Made by a program: the position numbers and the translations under genes
The notes under the pieces: model-generated
Seen by the model: only the letters and a program-made list of their open reading frames with translations
What the model was told of the DNA's origin: nothing
Databases searched by the model: none
In this document: one piece after another, positions 8,369 through 16,862 of the stretch
Numbering within the stretch: position 1 is the stretch's first letter
How the letters are laid out: each line of letters starts with the position of its first letter
Assembly: GCA_943324725.2 (NCBI GenBank)
Contig: CALPMR020000003.1
Span: 1-39,246, forward strand
Direction: 5' to 3'
From: Bordetella parapertussis
GTDB lineage: Bacteria > Cyanobacteriota > Cyanobacteriia > PCC-6307 > Cyanobiaceae
Length of the DNA: 39,246 nt

Positions 8369-11300
8369 ATGACCAGCACGATCCGCACCACATCTCCCTA
8401 CCTGGATACACCGACGGGCAGCAGTGGCAGTGGTCTCGATCAGCTGCTGGGCTGGGTTGCCAGCGATGGTGGCCTGGCGGGAACCAATGACGCCAGTTCG
8501 ATTGCCGCCGGTATTGCTGCCGTCGATGGCCTCAATCAGCTCTTGATTCAAGGCCTGCAGGCCATCGGGGCCTTCAATCAATCAGCGCTCACCGTCAGCG
8601 ATGTCATGGCGCTCAATGCCTGGGTGCGCGATCCTGCCCAGCCTGATCGGCTGGCCCTGTTCACGGCCCTGCACGGCAACGATGAGGCTGGTGTCGAAAC
8701 CGGTTACCACACGATTCAGGGCGACGGCGGCAGTCGCCGCTTCGATGGCCTGGCCCTGATCGATACGGTGCTCGATAGCATCTATCACTTCGGCTTTGCG
8801 CTCAGCACCGACGGCAGCCACTTCACCAACGAGGACGGTGCCGACAACGCTGCCTTGAGCGACGTCGCCCGTTGGCTCACGGCTCTCAAAACAGACCTGG
8901 CCACCACCAACACCGGCCTCGACCGCATCGTTGAGACGATCCTGGCCGATCAGGGGCTGCAGGCCACGATTGCCTGGAGCGAACTCCAGGGCGGTGCCAG
9001 TGCTGCCAATGGCATCGATCATCTGATTGTTGAAGGTATCGCCGCCCTGAAGCAGGCCGGCGCCGCTGATGGCGATGGCAGCCGTCTCAGCGCTGCTGAA
9101 CTGCGCTGGATCAATGGCTGGATCCGCAGTGATGCCAACCGACTGGCCTCCTTTGTCGCCCTGCACGGTGACGATGAGAACGGCAGCGAATCCGGTTTCC
9201 ATCTCGTCCAAAACGATGGTGCGACGACGCGTCTGTTCGGCAGGAATGCGGTGAATACCATCGACGACGGCATCTTTCATATCGGCTTCACGATCAATGC
9301 CGATGGCCGCTTCCAGAACGAAGACGGCAATGCCAATGCGCTGGTGAGCGATGTGGCGGAGTGGATGACCTACTACTACGGCGATGCCTCCACGACAGGA
9401 ACCGGCCTGGATCGTCTCGTGGATTGGATCAAGCTGGATACCGGCCTGGCGCGCAACACCGCCGCTAAGGATATCAATGATGGATTGGCTGCAGCCAATC
9501 AAATCAATGCACTGTACGTCGAGGCGATCGACGCCACGGGTGTGAATCGCGATGGTTTGCTCAGCCGAGCTGATCTGCGCACAATCAACGAGTGGATTCG
9601 CACCTATCGCTACGACACCTTTGTTGTGTTGCATGGCGACGATGAAGCCGACGGCAGCGAATCCGGTTTTCACCTGATCCAGAACGATGGAGGCAGCACC
9701 CAGTTCTTCGGCCAGAACCTGGTGAACACCGTGGCCGATGGCCTCTTTCACATCGGCTTTGAGATCAAGGGGGAGAACTTTGTCAACGAGGATGGCAACA
9801 CCAACCAGTCACTCAGTGATGTGTCCGGTTGGCTCAACTATTTTGTTAATGACATCCGCCTCACCACTGGTACCGGGGATGCCGACGTTCTGATCGGCAA
9901 TGACGAGTCCGACCAGATCCTGGCCTATAGCGGCAACGACCTGCTGCAAGGCGAGGGTGGAGCCGATCTGCTCGATGGCGGCTGGGGCCGCGATACGCTC
10001 CTCGGCGGTAGCGGCAGCGATCAACTGGACGGCGGCTTTGACAGCGACGTTCTCGATGGTGGCAATGCTGCTGATACCTATCTGGTGAGTGGGGCCGGAC
10101 CGGAATGGGTTGCCGGTCAGCCCTACAGATTTCAGGGCTACGACACCTATGCGGACAGTGGCAGCACGGGCTTTGATCGCATCCTGGCGACAGGATTGGG
10201 GCCGGTGGATATCGGCTTGCGTGATTTCGGCCCAGCCAGCGGCATCGAACAGATCGTCAATACCAGCAGCATCGACGACGGCGCTGGTGGGCGCATCGCC
10301 GCTGAGGTGCGCTTACTGGGTGACTGGCATGCCAACACTCTCGATTTCTCAGCCACCGAGCTGCTCGGGGGCTCTTTCCTGATCGATGGCGCCGATGGCA
10401 ACGATTCCATCACCGGGAGCAGCCTGGCTGACAGGATTCACGCTGGTCGCCATGACGATCTTCTCAATGGTGCCGGTGGCGGCGACAGCTACGAAGTCAC
10501 AGGCGCTGGACCCGAGTGGATCGACGGTCAGCCTTACACCTTTGAAGGCTTTGATCTCTACGCCGACTCGGGTACCAATGGTGACGGCATCGACAGCATT
10601 CTGGCGCTCGGCGATGGCGTTGTGGACATTGGCCTGAAGAGCTTTGACACGGCCAACGGCATTGAGCAGATCATCAACGCCACCGTGATCGATGATGGCT
10701 CTGGCGGCACCAGCACCGCTGAGGTGCGGCTGCTGGGCAACTGGGAGGCCAACAGCCTCGATTTCTCAGCGGTGGCTCTGCTGGGAGGCCACTTCCTGAT
10801 TGATGGTGGCAACGGTAAGGATGTGATCCACGGCAGTGCTCTGGCCGATCGCATTCGTGGCGGCGGTGACAGCGATCAGCTTGATGGCGGTGCCGCCGGC
10901 GATACCTATGAGGTCAGTGGTGCCGGGCCGCAATGGATCGATGGACTGCCCTACACCTTCGAGGGATACGACACCTATGCCGACAGTGGCGCCGATGGCC
11001 TCGATCGCATCGTGGCGATCGGCAATGGGCCGGTGGACATCGGCCTGCTCAATTTCGGCGCCAGCAGCGGCATTGAGCAGATCGTCAATGCCACCACCAT
11101 CGATGATGGTGCCGGTGGCGTCATGGCAGCGCCCGTGCGCCTGTTGGGCAACTGGGAGGCCAACAGCCTCGATTTTTCGGCCACTGCCCTGCTGGGAGAC
11201 AGCTTCTTGATCGATGGTGCTGACGGTAAGGATTCGATCACCGGCAGTGTTGCCGCTGACCGTATTCGCGGTGGCCGCTCCAATGATTGGCTCAATGGCG

Positions 11301-13336
11301 CCGGCGGGAATGATCGTTATGAAGTCAGCGGTCGCGATCCTGCCAACAGCAATGGGGGCACCCCTACTTTTGAGGGCTACGACCAGTACGCCGATCAGGG
11401 TGGTGGCTACGACCGGATTGTGGCTGTCGCCGCCAACGGCAGCGATGGTGTGGATGTGGGCCTGTTGAATCTCACTCTTGCCAGCGGCATTGAGCTGATT
11501 GATGCCACTGGAACTTCCGGATCGGTACGACTGCTCGGTGATTGGCAAGCCAACACCTTCGACTTCAGTGCCACCGAGTTGCGAGGAGCGAATCTCAGTA
11601 TCGAGCTCAGCGACGGCAATGATGCCTGTCTGGGCGGTAGTGCTGCTGATCGGATCGACGGTGGCTATGGCTCAGACAGCCTGCGCGGCGCCGGCGATGA
11701 CGACACGCTCACGGGTGGTGGCGGCGATGACAGCCTCGATGGCGGCCAAGGCAGCGACACCTACCAGGTCAGTGGCCTGGAGGCGGGCGGCTGGAAAACC
11801 TTCGGCGGCTATGACACCTACGCCGACAGTGGCAGCAGCGGCATTGATCGGATTGTGGCGATCGGTGATGGCGATGTCGATATTGCTCTGGCCGGTGGCA
11901 ATTTCCAGGCCGCCAACGGCATCGAACAGATCGTCAATGCCACCACCAAGAGTGTCAATGGCGTGATCACAGCTGCCGGCGTACGGGTGCTCGGTAACTG
12001 GAGTGGCAACCTGCTGGATTTCCGTGGCGTCGCCTTGCTCGGCGGCAACATTCGGATCGAGTCCGGCGATGGCAATGACAGCATCCTTGGCAGCAATGCT
12101 GCCGATACGGTCTTCGCCGGCAAGGGTGACGATCAGCTGGATGGCAGTGCCGGCAGCGATACCTATGAAGTGAGCGGCATCAGCAGCGTGGGCTTCCAGG
12201 GCTATGACACCTACGCCGACAGCGGCAGCGGCGACCTTGACCGAATCCTGGTGGTCGCGGCCACCGGCGCGGAAGCGGTCGATATCGGCATGCGCTCCTT
12301 CGGCCCCAGCAGTGGCATTGAGCAGATCACCGCCACCGCTACCACTGGCCGGGTGCGATTGCTGGGGGATGGCGGTGCCAACAGCTTGAACTTCAGCGCT
12401 GTCAATCTGTTGGGCGCCAACCTGCAGATCGACACTGGCTCCGGCAATGACAGTGTGACTGGCAGCGCCAGCAACGATCGAATCCTCGCTGGCACGGGCA
12501 ATGATTGGCTCAACGGAGCTGGAGGCTCTGATACCTATGAGGTCAGTGGAAGCTCGACCAGCGGTTTCGGCGGCTACGACACCTATGTCGACAGCGGCAG
12601 TGGTGTTGGCGAGATCGATCGAATCGTGGTGGCAAGCGGCAGCAGTTCCGTTGATATCGGCCTGGCCAGTTTCTCAGCCAGCAGTGGAATTGAAGAAATC
12701 AATGCCACTGCGGCGAGTGGCCAGGTGCGTCTGCTGGGTGACAGCAGTGCCAACAGCTTCAACTTCACTGGAATCAGCCTGGTGGGCAGCAATCTGCTGA
12801 TCGACACGGGCAGTGGCAACGACAATGTCACCGGCAGCAGCGACGCCGACAACATCCTCGGTGGCCTCGGTGTGGATCAGCTCAGTGGCGGCAATGGCGA
12901 CGACACGATCACCGGCGGCGGTGGGCTCGATAGCCTCAGCGGTGGAACCGGTGCCAACAGCTTCGTCTACACCACGCTCAGCGATGCCATCGTCGGCGGC
13001 AGCAGCTCGTCGCCCCAGTTCGAGAAGATCAGCGGCTTCAGCGTCGGTGCTGATCGCTTCGACGTCACCACCACGCCGTCAGCCGGCGGCTTCAAGAGCC
13101 TCGGCTCGCTCTCGGCACTGACGATCATGGCGATCAGCTCCCTGCTCAGCAGCAGCAACTTCCAGGCCAACGGTGCGGCCACGTTCACCTATGGCAGCGG
13201 CGCCAACCAGCGCACGTTCATCGGCTTCAACGACAGCATCGCCGGCTACAAGAGCACGACCGATGCCATCATCGAAATCACCACCTTCGGTTATGCCAGT
13301 GGTTTCAATTCCGTGTCACAGATCACTCTGATCTAG
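8369..13336 (+). CDS. Giant secreted Ca-binding repeat protein (three N-terminal modules, seven beta modules, RTX, bluetail-type C-terminus)
   Basis: 1655 residues with no N-terminal signal peptide, as expected for type I secretion. Residues about 22-498 hold three copies of a roughly 160-residue module, starting near 22, 183 and 346. Each opens GLDxL/GLDRx, carries an EF-hand/dockerin-like acidic loop (for example GVNRDGLLSRADL), then ALHGDDE, then xxVNTxxDGxxHIGF and NEDGNxN. RTX nonapeptides (GGxGxDxL) fill about 500-565. Seven copies of a 124-148-residue module then begin DTYEVSG at about 569, 706, 845, 982, 1130, 1264 and 1388. Each holds GYDTYADSG, VDIGL, SGIEQI and VRLLG-xx-AN, closing in an RTX turn. 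The last about 130 residues (FVYTTLSDAIVGG to VSQITLI) fit the C-terminus of cyanobacterial surface/S-layer-like proteins. The likely role is cell-surface structure or adhesion. No TolC or HlyB partner lies nearby. Confidence 0.85.
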   Translation: MTSTIRTTSPYLDTPTGSSGSGLDQLLGWVASDGGLAGTNDASSIAAGIAAVDGLNQLLIQGLQAIGAFNQSALTVSDVMALNAWVRDPAQPDRLALFTALHGNDEAGVETGYHTIQGDGGSRRFDGLALIDTVLDSIYHFGFALSTDGSHFTNEDGADNAALSDVARWLTALKTDLATTNTGLDRIVETILADQGLQATIAWSELQGGASAANGIDHLIVEGIAALKQAGAADGDGSRLSAAELRWINGWIRSDANRLASFVALHGDDENGSESGFHLVQNDGATTRLFGRNAVNTIDDGIFHIGFTINADGRFQNEDGNANALVSDVAEWMTYYYGDASTTGTGLDRLVDWIKLDTGLARNTAAKDINDGLAAANQINALYVEAIDATGVNRDGLLSRADLRTINEWIRTYRYDTFVVLHGDDEADGSESGFHLIQNDGGSTQFFGQNLVNTVADGLFHIGFEIKGENFVNEDGNTNQSLSDVSGWLNYFVNDIRLTTGTGDADVLIGNDESDQILAYSGNDLLQGEGGADLLDGGWGRDTLLGGSGSDQLDGGFDSDVLDGGNAADTYLVSGAGPEWVAGQPYRFQGYDTYADSGSTGFDRILATGLGPVDIGLRDFGPASGIEQIVNTSSIDDGAGGRIAAEVRLLGDWHANTLDFSATELLGGSFLIDGADGNDSITGSSLADRIHAGRHDDLLNGAGGGDSYEVTGAGPEWIDGQPYTFEGFDLYADSGTNGDGIDSILALGDGVVDIGLKSFDTANGIEQIINATVIDDGSGGTSTAEVRLLGNWEANSLDFSAVALLGGHFLIDGGNGKDVIHGSALADRIRGGGDSDQLDGGAAGDTYEVSGAGPQWIDGLPYTFEGYDTYADSGADGLDRIVAIGNGPVDIGLLNFGASSGIEQIVNATTIDDGAGGVMAAPVRLLGNWEANSLDFSATALLGDSFLIDGADGKDSITGSVAADRIRGGRSNDWLNGAGGNDRYEVSGRDPANSNGGTPTFEGYDQYADQGGGYDRIVAVAANGSDGVDVGLLNLTLASGIELIDATGTSGSVRLLGDWQANTFDFSATELRGANLSIELSDGNDACLGGSAADRIDGGYGSDSLRGAGDDDTLTGGGGDDSLDGGQGSDTYQVSGLEAGGWKTFGGYDTYADSGSSGIDRIVAIGDGDVDIALAGGNFQAANGIEQIVNATTKSVNGVITAAGVRVLGNWSGNLLDFRGVALLGGNIRIESGDGNDSILGSNAADTVFAGKGDDQLDGSAGSDTYEVSGISSVGFQGYDTYADSGSGDLDRILVVAATGAEAVDIGMRSFGPSSGIEQITATATTGRVRLLGDGGANSLNFSAVNLLGANLQIDTGSGNDSVTGSASNDRILAGTGNDWLNGAGGSDTYEVSGSSTSGFGGYDTYVDSGSGVGEIDRIVVASGSSSVDIGLASFSASSGIEEINATAASGQVRLLGDSSANSFNFTGISLVGSNLLIDTGSGNDNVTGSSDADNILGGLGVDQLSGGNGDDTITGGGGLDSLSGGTGANSFVYTTLSDAIVGGSSSSPQFEKISGFSVGADRFDVTTTPSAGGFKSLGSLSALTIMAISSLLSSSNFQANGAATFTYGSGANQRTFIGFNDSIAGYKSTTDAIIEITTFGYASGFNSVSQITLI

Positions 13337-13439
13337 GGCCAGGCAGGCCGCGTTGCGCTCAAGGCTGCATGACGATCAGCTCTGGGCGGTGGCTGAACAG
13401 GCGCGGCGACATTCGTTGCCGCTGCGCCGATGCCGGTCG

Positions 13440-14795
13440 CTATGGATTGCGGGGCGGGCGTCGGTCGCCCAGGCGCAGTTGCCGCCGCCAGCGCCCGATC
13501 TGCCAGCGCAGCCCGACCAGAACCAGCAGCACCAGGCTCCAGACCAGGCCTGCCAGGCTCAGCCCACACCAGGCCAGCATCACCAGAGCCAGAAGCGCCA
13601 GCACCGAGGTGATGGCGTGACCGCGCTTCAATTGCCGGTCGGCACCGCGGCAGCTGCGGCAGTGACGACTGTGGTTCTGCCAGCGATCGAGCAGCGGGTC
13701 GTCGCCCTGGCGAGCGGGCAGGGACTGGCCGGGAAAGGGCACGCCGCCATGGTCCAGAACCCAGGCGTGCAATGCCTGCACATAGCGATCGGCCGGGGTG
13801 GCCAGGTAGCAGCTGCGGGCCAGTTGTTCGCTGCCCCCCCGCTGCTCCAGCACCCGTTCCTGCCAGTGCAGAAAAATCTGGTCGTCCTCCAGCACCCGGT
13901 GATTGCCGATGTGTTGCAGCCATTCGGGCCGCAGGCCCAGCAGCCGGGCTGGCCAGGGGGATTCGAACTGGAACGGGAAGCGGGCAAACAGCCGGCATTC
14001 ACCGTGACGGATCGGCGTGGCGTAGACCACCGTCAGGATCCTGGCGAAGCCCGGCGCGGTCAGCTCATGCCACATCAGGGCAGGGGCGCAGAAGGTGGTG
14101 AACTGGGTGCCGAGCTTGCCGCGGCGGGGCCCCTCCACCCAGATGCCCTTGAAGCCGTCAGCGTCGGCGGCGGTGAGCTCCAGCTCGACGGGGCCGGCAT
14201 TCTCGCGCCGGCCGACGGTGGCGTGATGGGTGAAGGGCACATGGCTGACGTCGAGCACGTTCTCGAGCAGGGTCAGGGCGTCGTAAGGGAGGTCGCGGAA
14301 GGTGTCCTGCACCAGCCACTGCGGATCCTCCAGTTGCGGCACGATCGGCAAAGGTTGCTCCGCAGCCTTGCTCAGGTCGCCGGCAAACACGAACAGCAGC
14401 CCCTGGGCTGTGGCGGTCTCGCGCCGCCGGGCACAGCTGCGGGACCGGGAGTGGCTCGTCCCGGCCGCTGCCTGGGGAATGGTCAGGCACTGGCCTTCCC
14501 CGTCAAAGGTCCAGCCGTGGTAGGGGCATTCCAGGGCTCCGGCCCCATTGATGCGGCCTTCCGACAGCGGCACCAGTCGATGGGGGCAGACATCCTCGAA
14601 GGCACGCCAGGCGCCGCCGGGGCCATCCCACCAGAGCACCAGATCCTGATCCAGCAAGGTGAATGCCTGGGGCCGCTGCCGGTCCAGATCCTTGAGGAAG
14701 GCGACGGGATACCAGCGATCCAGCCAACTGGCCGGGGTGGCTGGCCTCGGGGCGCCATCGCGGTCGCTCAACGGTTCTGGGCAGGGGATGGTCAT
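13440..14795 (-). CDS. Rieske non-heme iron oxygenase, pheophorbide a oxygenase-like
   Basis: 451 residues. The Rieske [2Fe-2S] ligands are C70-P-H72 and C90-x2-H93. The mononuclear iron site is NVLDVSHVPFTHH (N179, D182, H185, H190). A C-terminal CxxC (C379-x2-C382, HCRSC), typical of the PaO/Tic55/PTC52/CAO group, is followed by two hydrophobic helices at about 395-435 that would anchor it in the thylakoid or plasma membrane. Members oxygenate chlorophyll-type substrates using electrons from ferredoxin. The exact substrate in cyanobacteria is unsettled, so a pheophorbide role should not be taken literally. The gene is divergent from the universal stress gene, with a very short shared upstream region. 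Confidence 0.85.
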   Translation of the reverse strand: MTIPCPEPLSDRDGAPRPATPASWLDRWYPVAFLKDLDRQRPQAFTLLDQDLVLWWDGPGGAWRAFEDVCPHRLVPLSEGRINGAGALECPYHGWTFDGEGQCLTIPQAAAGTSHSRSRSCARRRETATAQGLLFVFAGDLSKAAEQPLPIVPQLEDPQWLVQDTFRDLPYDALTLLENVLDVSHVPFTHHATVGRRENAGPVELELTAADADGFKGIWVEGPRRGKLGTQFTTFCAPALMWHELTAPGFARILTVVYATPIRHGECRLFARFPFQFESPWPARLLGLRPEWLQHIGNHRVLEDDQIFLHWQERVLEQRGGSEQLARSCYLATPADRYVQALHAWVLDHGGVPFPGQSLPARQGDDPLLDRWQNHSRHCRSCRGADRQLKRGHAITSVLALLALVMLAWCGLSLAGLVWSLVLLVLVGLRWQIGRWRRQLRLGDRRPPRNP

Positions 14796-14845
14796 CGGCC
14801 GATTCTGCCGTCATGAGTAGACAGGAAGCAGCCGTGTTGGTTGTG

Positions 14846-15292
14846 ATGCCCTATTCCCATCTGCTGGTGCCCAGTGATGGATCGGACCTGTCCCGCCGGG
14901 CGATCGACCATGCCGTCAGCCTGGCGGCGGCCCTGGGCGCTCGCATCACCTTTCTGAATGTTGAGGCGATCACGCCGATCCCCCTGGTGGGCCTGGGCGA
15001 GAAGCTCGATGTCCAGACCATGGAGTTGCTGCTTGCGGCCAGTCATCGCGAATCCGACAGGATCCTCGAGGAGGCCAGCGTCGCCGCAGCCACAGCGGGA
15101 GTGTCAGCTCAGTGCGAGCGGGTGCCTGGCGACATGCCACACCGGGTGATCGTGGACACGGCCCAACGGCTGGGTTGTGATCTGATCCTGATGGCCTCCC
15201 ATGGCCGCCGCGGGCTGTCCGGTCTGCTGATCGGCAGCGAAACCCAGCGGGTGCTGACCCTGGCCCACTGCCCGGTGCTGGTGTTCCGCTGA
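14846..15292 (+). CDS. Universal stress protein (UspA family)
   Basis: Single Usp domain of 148 residues from MPYSHLLVPSDGSDLSRRA to the C-terminal CPVLVFR. The ATP-binding signature is complete (ASHGRRGLSGLLIGSETQRV, G-x2-G...G-S), so it is probably of the nucleotide-binding class. I prefer the ATG at 14846 to one at 14813 because family members begin with the first beta strand at this point, and because it leaves 50 bp instead of 17 bp for promoters facing the divergent Rieske gene. Its role is cytoplasmic stress signalling; the precise trigger is unknown. Confidence 0.9.
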   Translation: MPYSHLLVPSDGSDLSRRAIDHAVSLAAALGARITFLNVEAITPIPLVGLGEKLDVQTMELLLAASHRESDRILEEASVAAATAGVSAQCERVPGDMPHRVIVDTAQRLGCDLILMASHGRRGLSGLLIGSETQRVLTLAHCPVLVFR

Positions 15293-15388
15293 GTGCTGTG
15301 TTGGCCTCAGAGCCGCCGGTTCTCCGCCCCCTGGACAGATGCCGGACACGGGTGAGAATTGCGGCCACGCCTGTCCATCTGGATCCCC

Positions 15389-15901
15389 ATGGGCCGAGAC
15401 CGTAACCCCGATCGCATCCCCAGGGCGGGCTATGAGCTGGCCCCCCTTGCCGGACTGTCAAGCCTGCCCCTCAGCGCTGCCCAGCCCTCCCTGGGCAGCG
15501 CCCGGCTGCTGAGTGAGTCGACGCTGGGCGCGGTGATGGTCTACGCCGTCTACCAGGCGCTGCTCACGGCCCTGCGCACCGAGGCGATGGTGCGTCGCTC
15601 CCAGCTGGATCGCTCCAGCCAGGTTCGGTTGATCGGCCGTAGCGTCTGGGGCTCGATGAAAGATGGCGCCGCCATCGGCCTGGCCCTCAGCCTGCTGCTG
15701 CTGGTCTTCCCCTGGCTATCGCTGCCCTTGGGTGTCCTGAGCGTCGTCGGGCTTGGCAAGGCCTCCGTCGACCTCTTCCACGCCTTCTGGGACGGCCTGA
15801 ACGAACAGCAGAAAAGCGAACTCCACGATGCCGCCTACGCCGCCGGCGTCAATCTGCATCGGCTGCTGCAGGGACCGGCCCAGGTCCGCTTCGAAGCCTG
15901 A
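15389..15901 (+). CDS. Membrane-associated protein of unknown function
   Basis: 170 residues from the ATG at 15389 (a TTG at 15359 is possible). A charged N-terminus is followed by a segment rich in small residues, then LGAVMVYAVYQALLTAL, a basic stretch and a strong hydrophobic hairpin (IGLALSLLLLVFPWLSLPLG then VLSVVGLGKASVDLF). It ends in a helical tail with LNEQQKSELHDAAYAAGVNL. The shape suggests an inner-membrane protein with two or three segments. No catalytic motif and no known family recognised. It has the same direction as the Usp gene but a gap of about 97 bp, so co-transcription is uncertain. Confidence 0.65.
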   Translation: MGRDRNPDRIPRAGYELAPLAGLSSLPLSAAQPSLGSARLLSESTLGAVMVYAVYQALLTALRTEAMVRRSQLDRSSQVRLIGRSVWGSMKDGAAIGLALSLLLLVFPWLSLPLGVLSVVGLGKASVDLFHAFWDGLNEQQKSELHDAAYAAGVNLHRLLQGPAQVRFEA

Positions 15902-15923
15902 GCTCTGGCTGGCCCTGGCCGCT

Positions 15924-16055
15924 TCAGACAGGCCCAAAAAATCCCTTCGACCAGAGCCAAACGCCCACCAGGGCCACAGGGCCGAGAAAGGCAGCGAAGA
16001 TCTGCAGTCGAACCCAGCGATCGCTACGGGGGGACGGAGGAGAGTTGCGGGTCAA
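15924..16055 (-). CDS. Single-span small membrane protein
   Basis: A 43-residue frame: a polar head (TRNSPPSPRSDRWVRLQ), one transmembrane helix (IFAAFLGPVALVGVWLW) and a short basic tail (SKGFFGPV). Such tiny tail-type membrane proteins are common in picocyanobacteria and often missed. The start is TTG at 16055 with no good ribosome site, and no ATG exists in the frame, which lowers confidence. It is convergent with the gene ending at 15901. The frame contains an HIP1 octamer (16017-16024). No function can be proposed. Confidence 0.45.
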   Translation of the reverse strand: MTRNSPPSPRSDRWVRLQIFAAFLGPVALVGVWLWSKGFFGPV

Positions 16056-16360
16056 GGGCAGGGCCGGATCAGGGAACGGCCGCAGGGCGGCACCGATGGG
16101 TGAATCTACTCAAGGCGATGATCTGGAGCTGCAAACCACCGGCACTCCGGCGTCCATCGCTGGCCTGCAAGCTCCGGCGACGGGATCAATCCGGATCGAA
16201 TCTCCCGGCATGTTGTGCAGTGGTGCTGGATGGTTTGTAGCGAACGCGCCTGCCTGAGGGCAGGCGGTGACACATGGAGGTGGGTGGTTGATGTTCTGGA
16301 CAACATTCGCTCTCCAAGCACCGCTGTCTCAGTCCACCATCAGAGCGCGGCTTGTTTGCA
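16056..16360. other. Intergenic stretch, no gene seen
   Basis: About 305 bp with only short, compositionally odd frames on both strands. There is no RNA-gene signature and no strong hairpin. Confidence 0.4.
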
Positions 16361-16618
16361 ATGGATCCTGCTCAATGGCGCCATCAACATGGCTGGGGCC
16401 CGGTCGCGCTGCCCCCAGCCCCTGGCCAGTCCGGCTGGATTGCCCTGGCCCGGCCCTTGCTCAACGGTGAGTTGGCCTGGGCTCGGCAGCGCTGCAACCA
16501 GGATTGGATCAGGCTTTGCGCTGATGTCCATCCTGGCGCCGCCAGCTCGTCAGCGCAGCCGCAGCCTCGGCTCGGCGCAAATGCAACTGCCTGGCCCCAT
16601 GGATGTCCTCGAGGGTGA
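16361..16618 (+). CDS. Possible small protein, unknown function
   Basis: An 85-residue frame. Its first about 55 residues (WGPVALPPAPGQSGWIALAR, then LNGELAWARQRCNQDWIRL) have normal protein composition and aromatic spacing. The last 30 are Ala/Pro/Gly-rich and overlap the Nif11-like gene on the other strand (16509-16618), which looks more convincing there. It may be a real gene with a shifted end or a fragment. The ATG lacks a clear ribosome site. Confidence 0.3.
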   Translation: MDPAQWRHQHGWGPVALPPAPGQSGWIALARPLLNGELAWARQRCNQDWIRLCADVHPGAASSSAQPQPRLGANATAWPHGCPRG

Positions 16619-16745
16619 TGCGGTACTGCAGTCGACGGGCCGCCAGCACCAGTTCTGAACGAGAACGGCAATGGCGCAAGGCACGGCGTAAGCCGCCATC
16701 ACGCTCGGCCGTCTCGACGAGGCGCTCCAGTTCACTCCAGGTCAT
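16509..16745 (-). CDS. Nif11-domain-like small protein
   Basis: 78 residues. MTWSELERLVETAERDGGLR, then RALRHCRSRSELVLAARRLQ, then YRITLEDIHGARQLH fits the Nif11 helical pattern (LxxFLxxxxxDxxLRxxL...ELVxLAxxxGYxITxEDL). The start ATG at 16745 has a GGAGA ribosome site about 6 nt upstream, which decides it over a longer frame from 16889. Nif11 domains occur as leader peptides of ribosomally made modified peptides and as stand-alone small proteins. Here no Gly-Gly cleavage site and no Cys/Ser/Thr-rich core follows, and no lanthipeptide synthetase or exporter is adjacent, so a stand-alone role is more likely. Divergent from the GGDEF gene across 117 bp. Confidence 0.65.
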   Translation of the reverse strand: MTWSELERLVETAERDGGLRRALRHCRSRSELVLAARRLQYRITLEDIHGARQLHLRRAEAAAALTSWRRQDGHQRKA

Positions 16746-16862
16746 CGGTGTCTCCGCAACACTGCACCAGACTGGCAAGACCACGCCATTCAGGCCACCA
16801 ATGTTGACGGACTCGGCGTCACCTAGCCTGGTAGCAGGCGATTGAGACGATCCTTGCCAGCA

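Noticed and set aside
8582..9751. Long minus-strand frame (389 codons) inside the giant repeat gene
   Set aside because: Mirror of the repetitive, GC-rich coding strand; no motif or start logic.
13971..13990. Short GATTCGAAC string resembling a tRNA T-arm
   Set aside because: Lies inside the Rieske gene, without an acceptor stem or anticodon arm around it.
13353..14816. 487-codon plus-strand frame over the Rieske gene
   Set aside because: Shadow frame; the minus strand has all Rieske and iron ligands.
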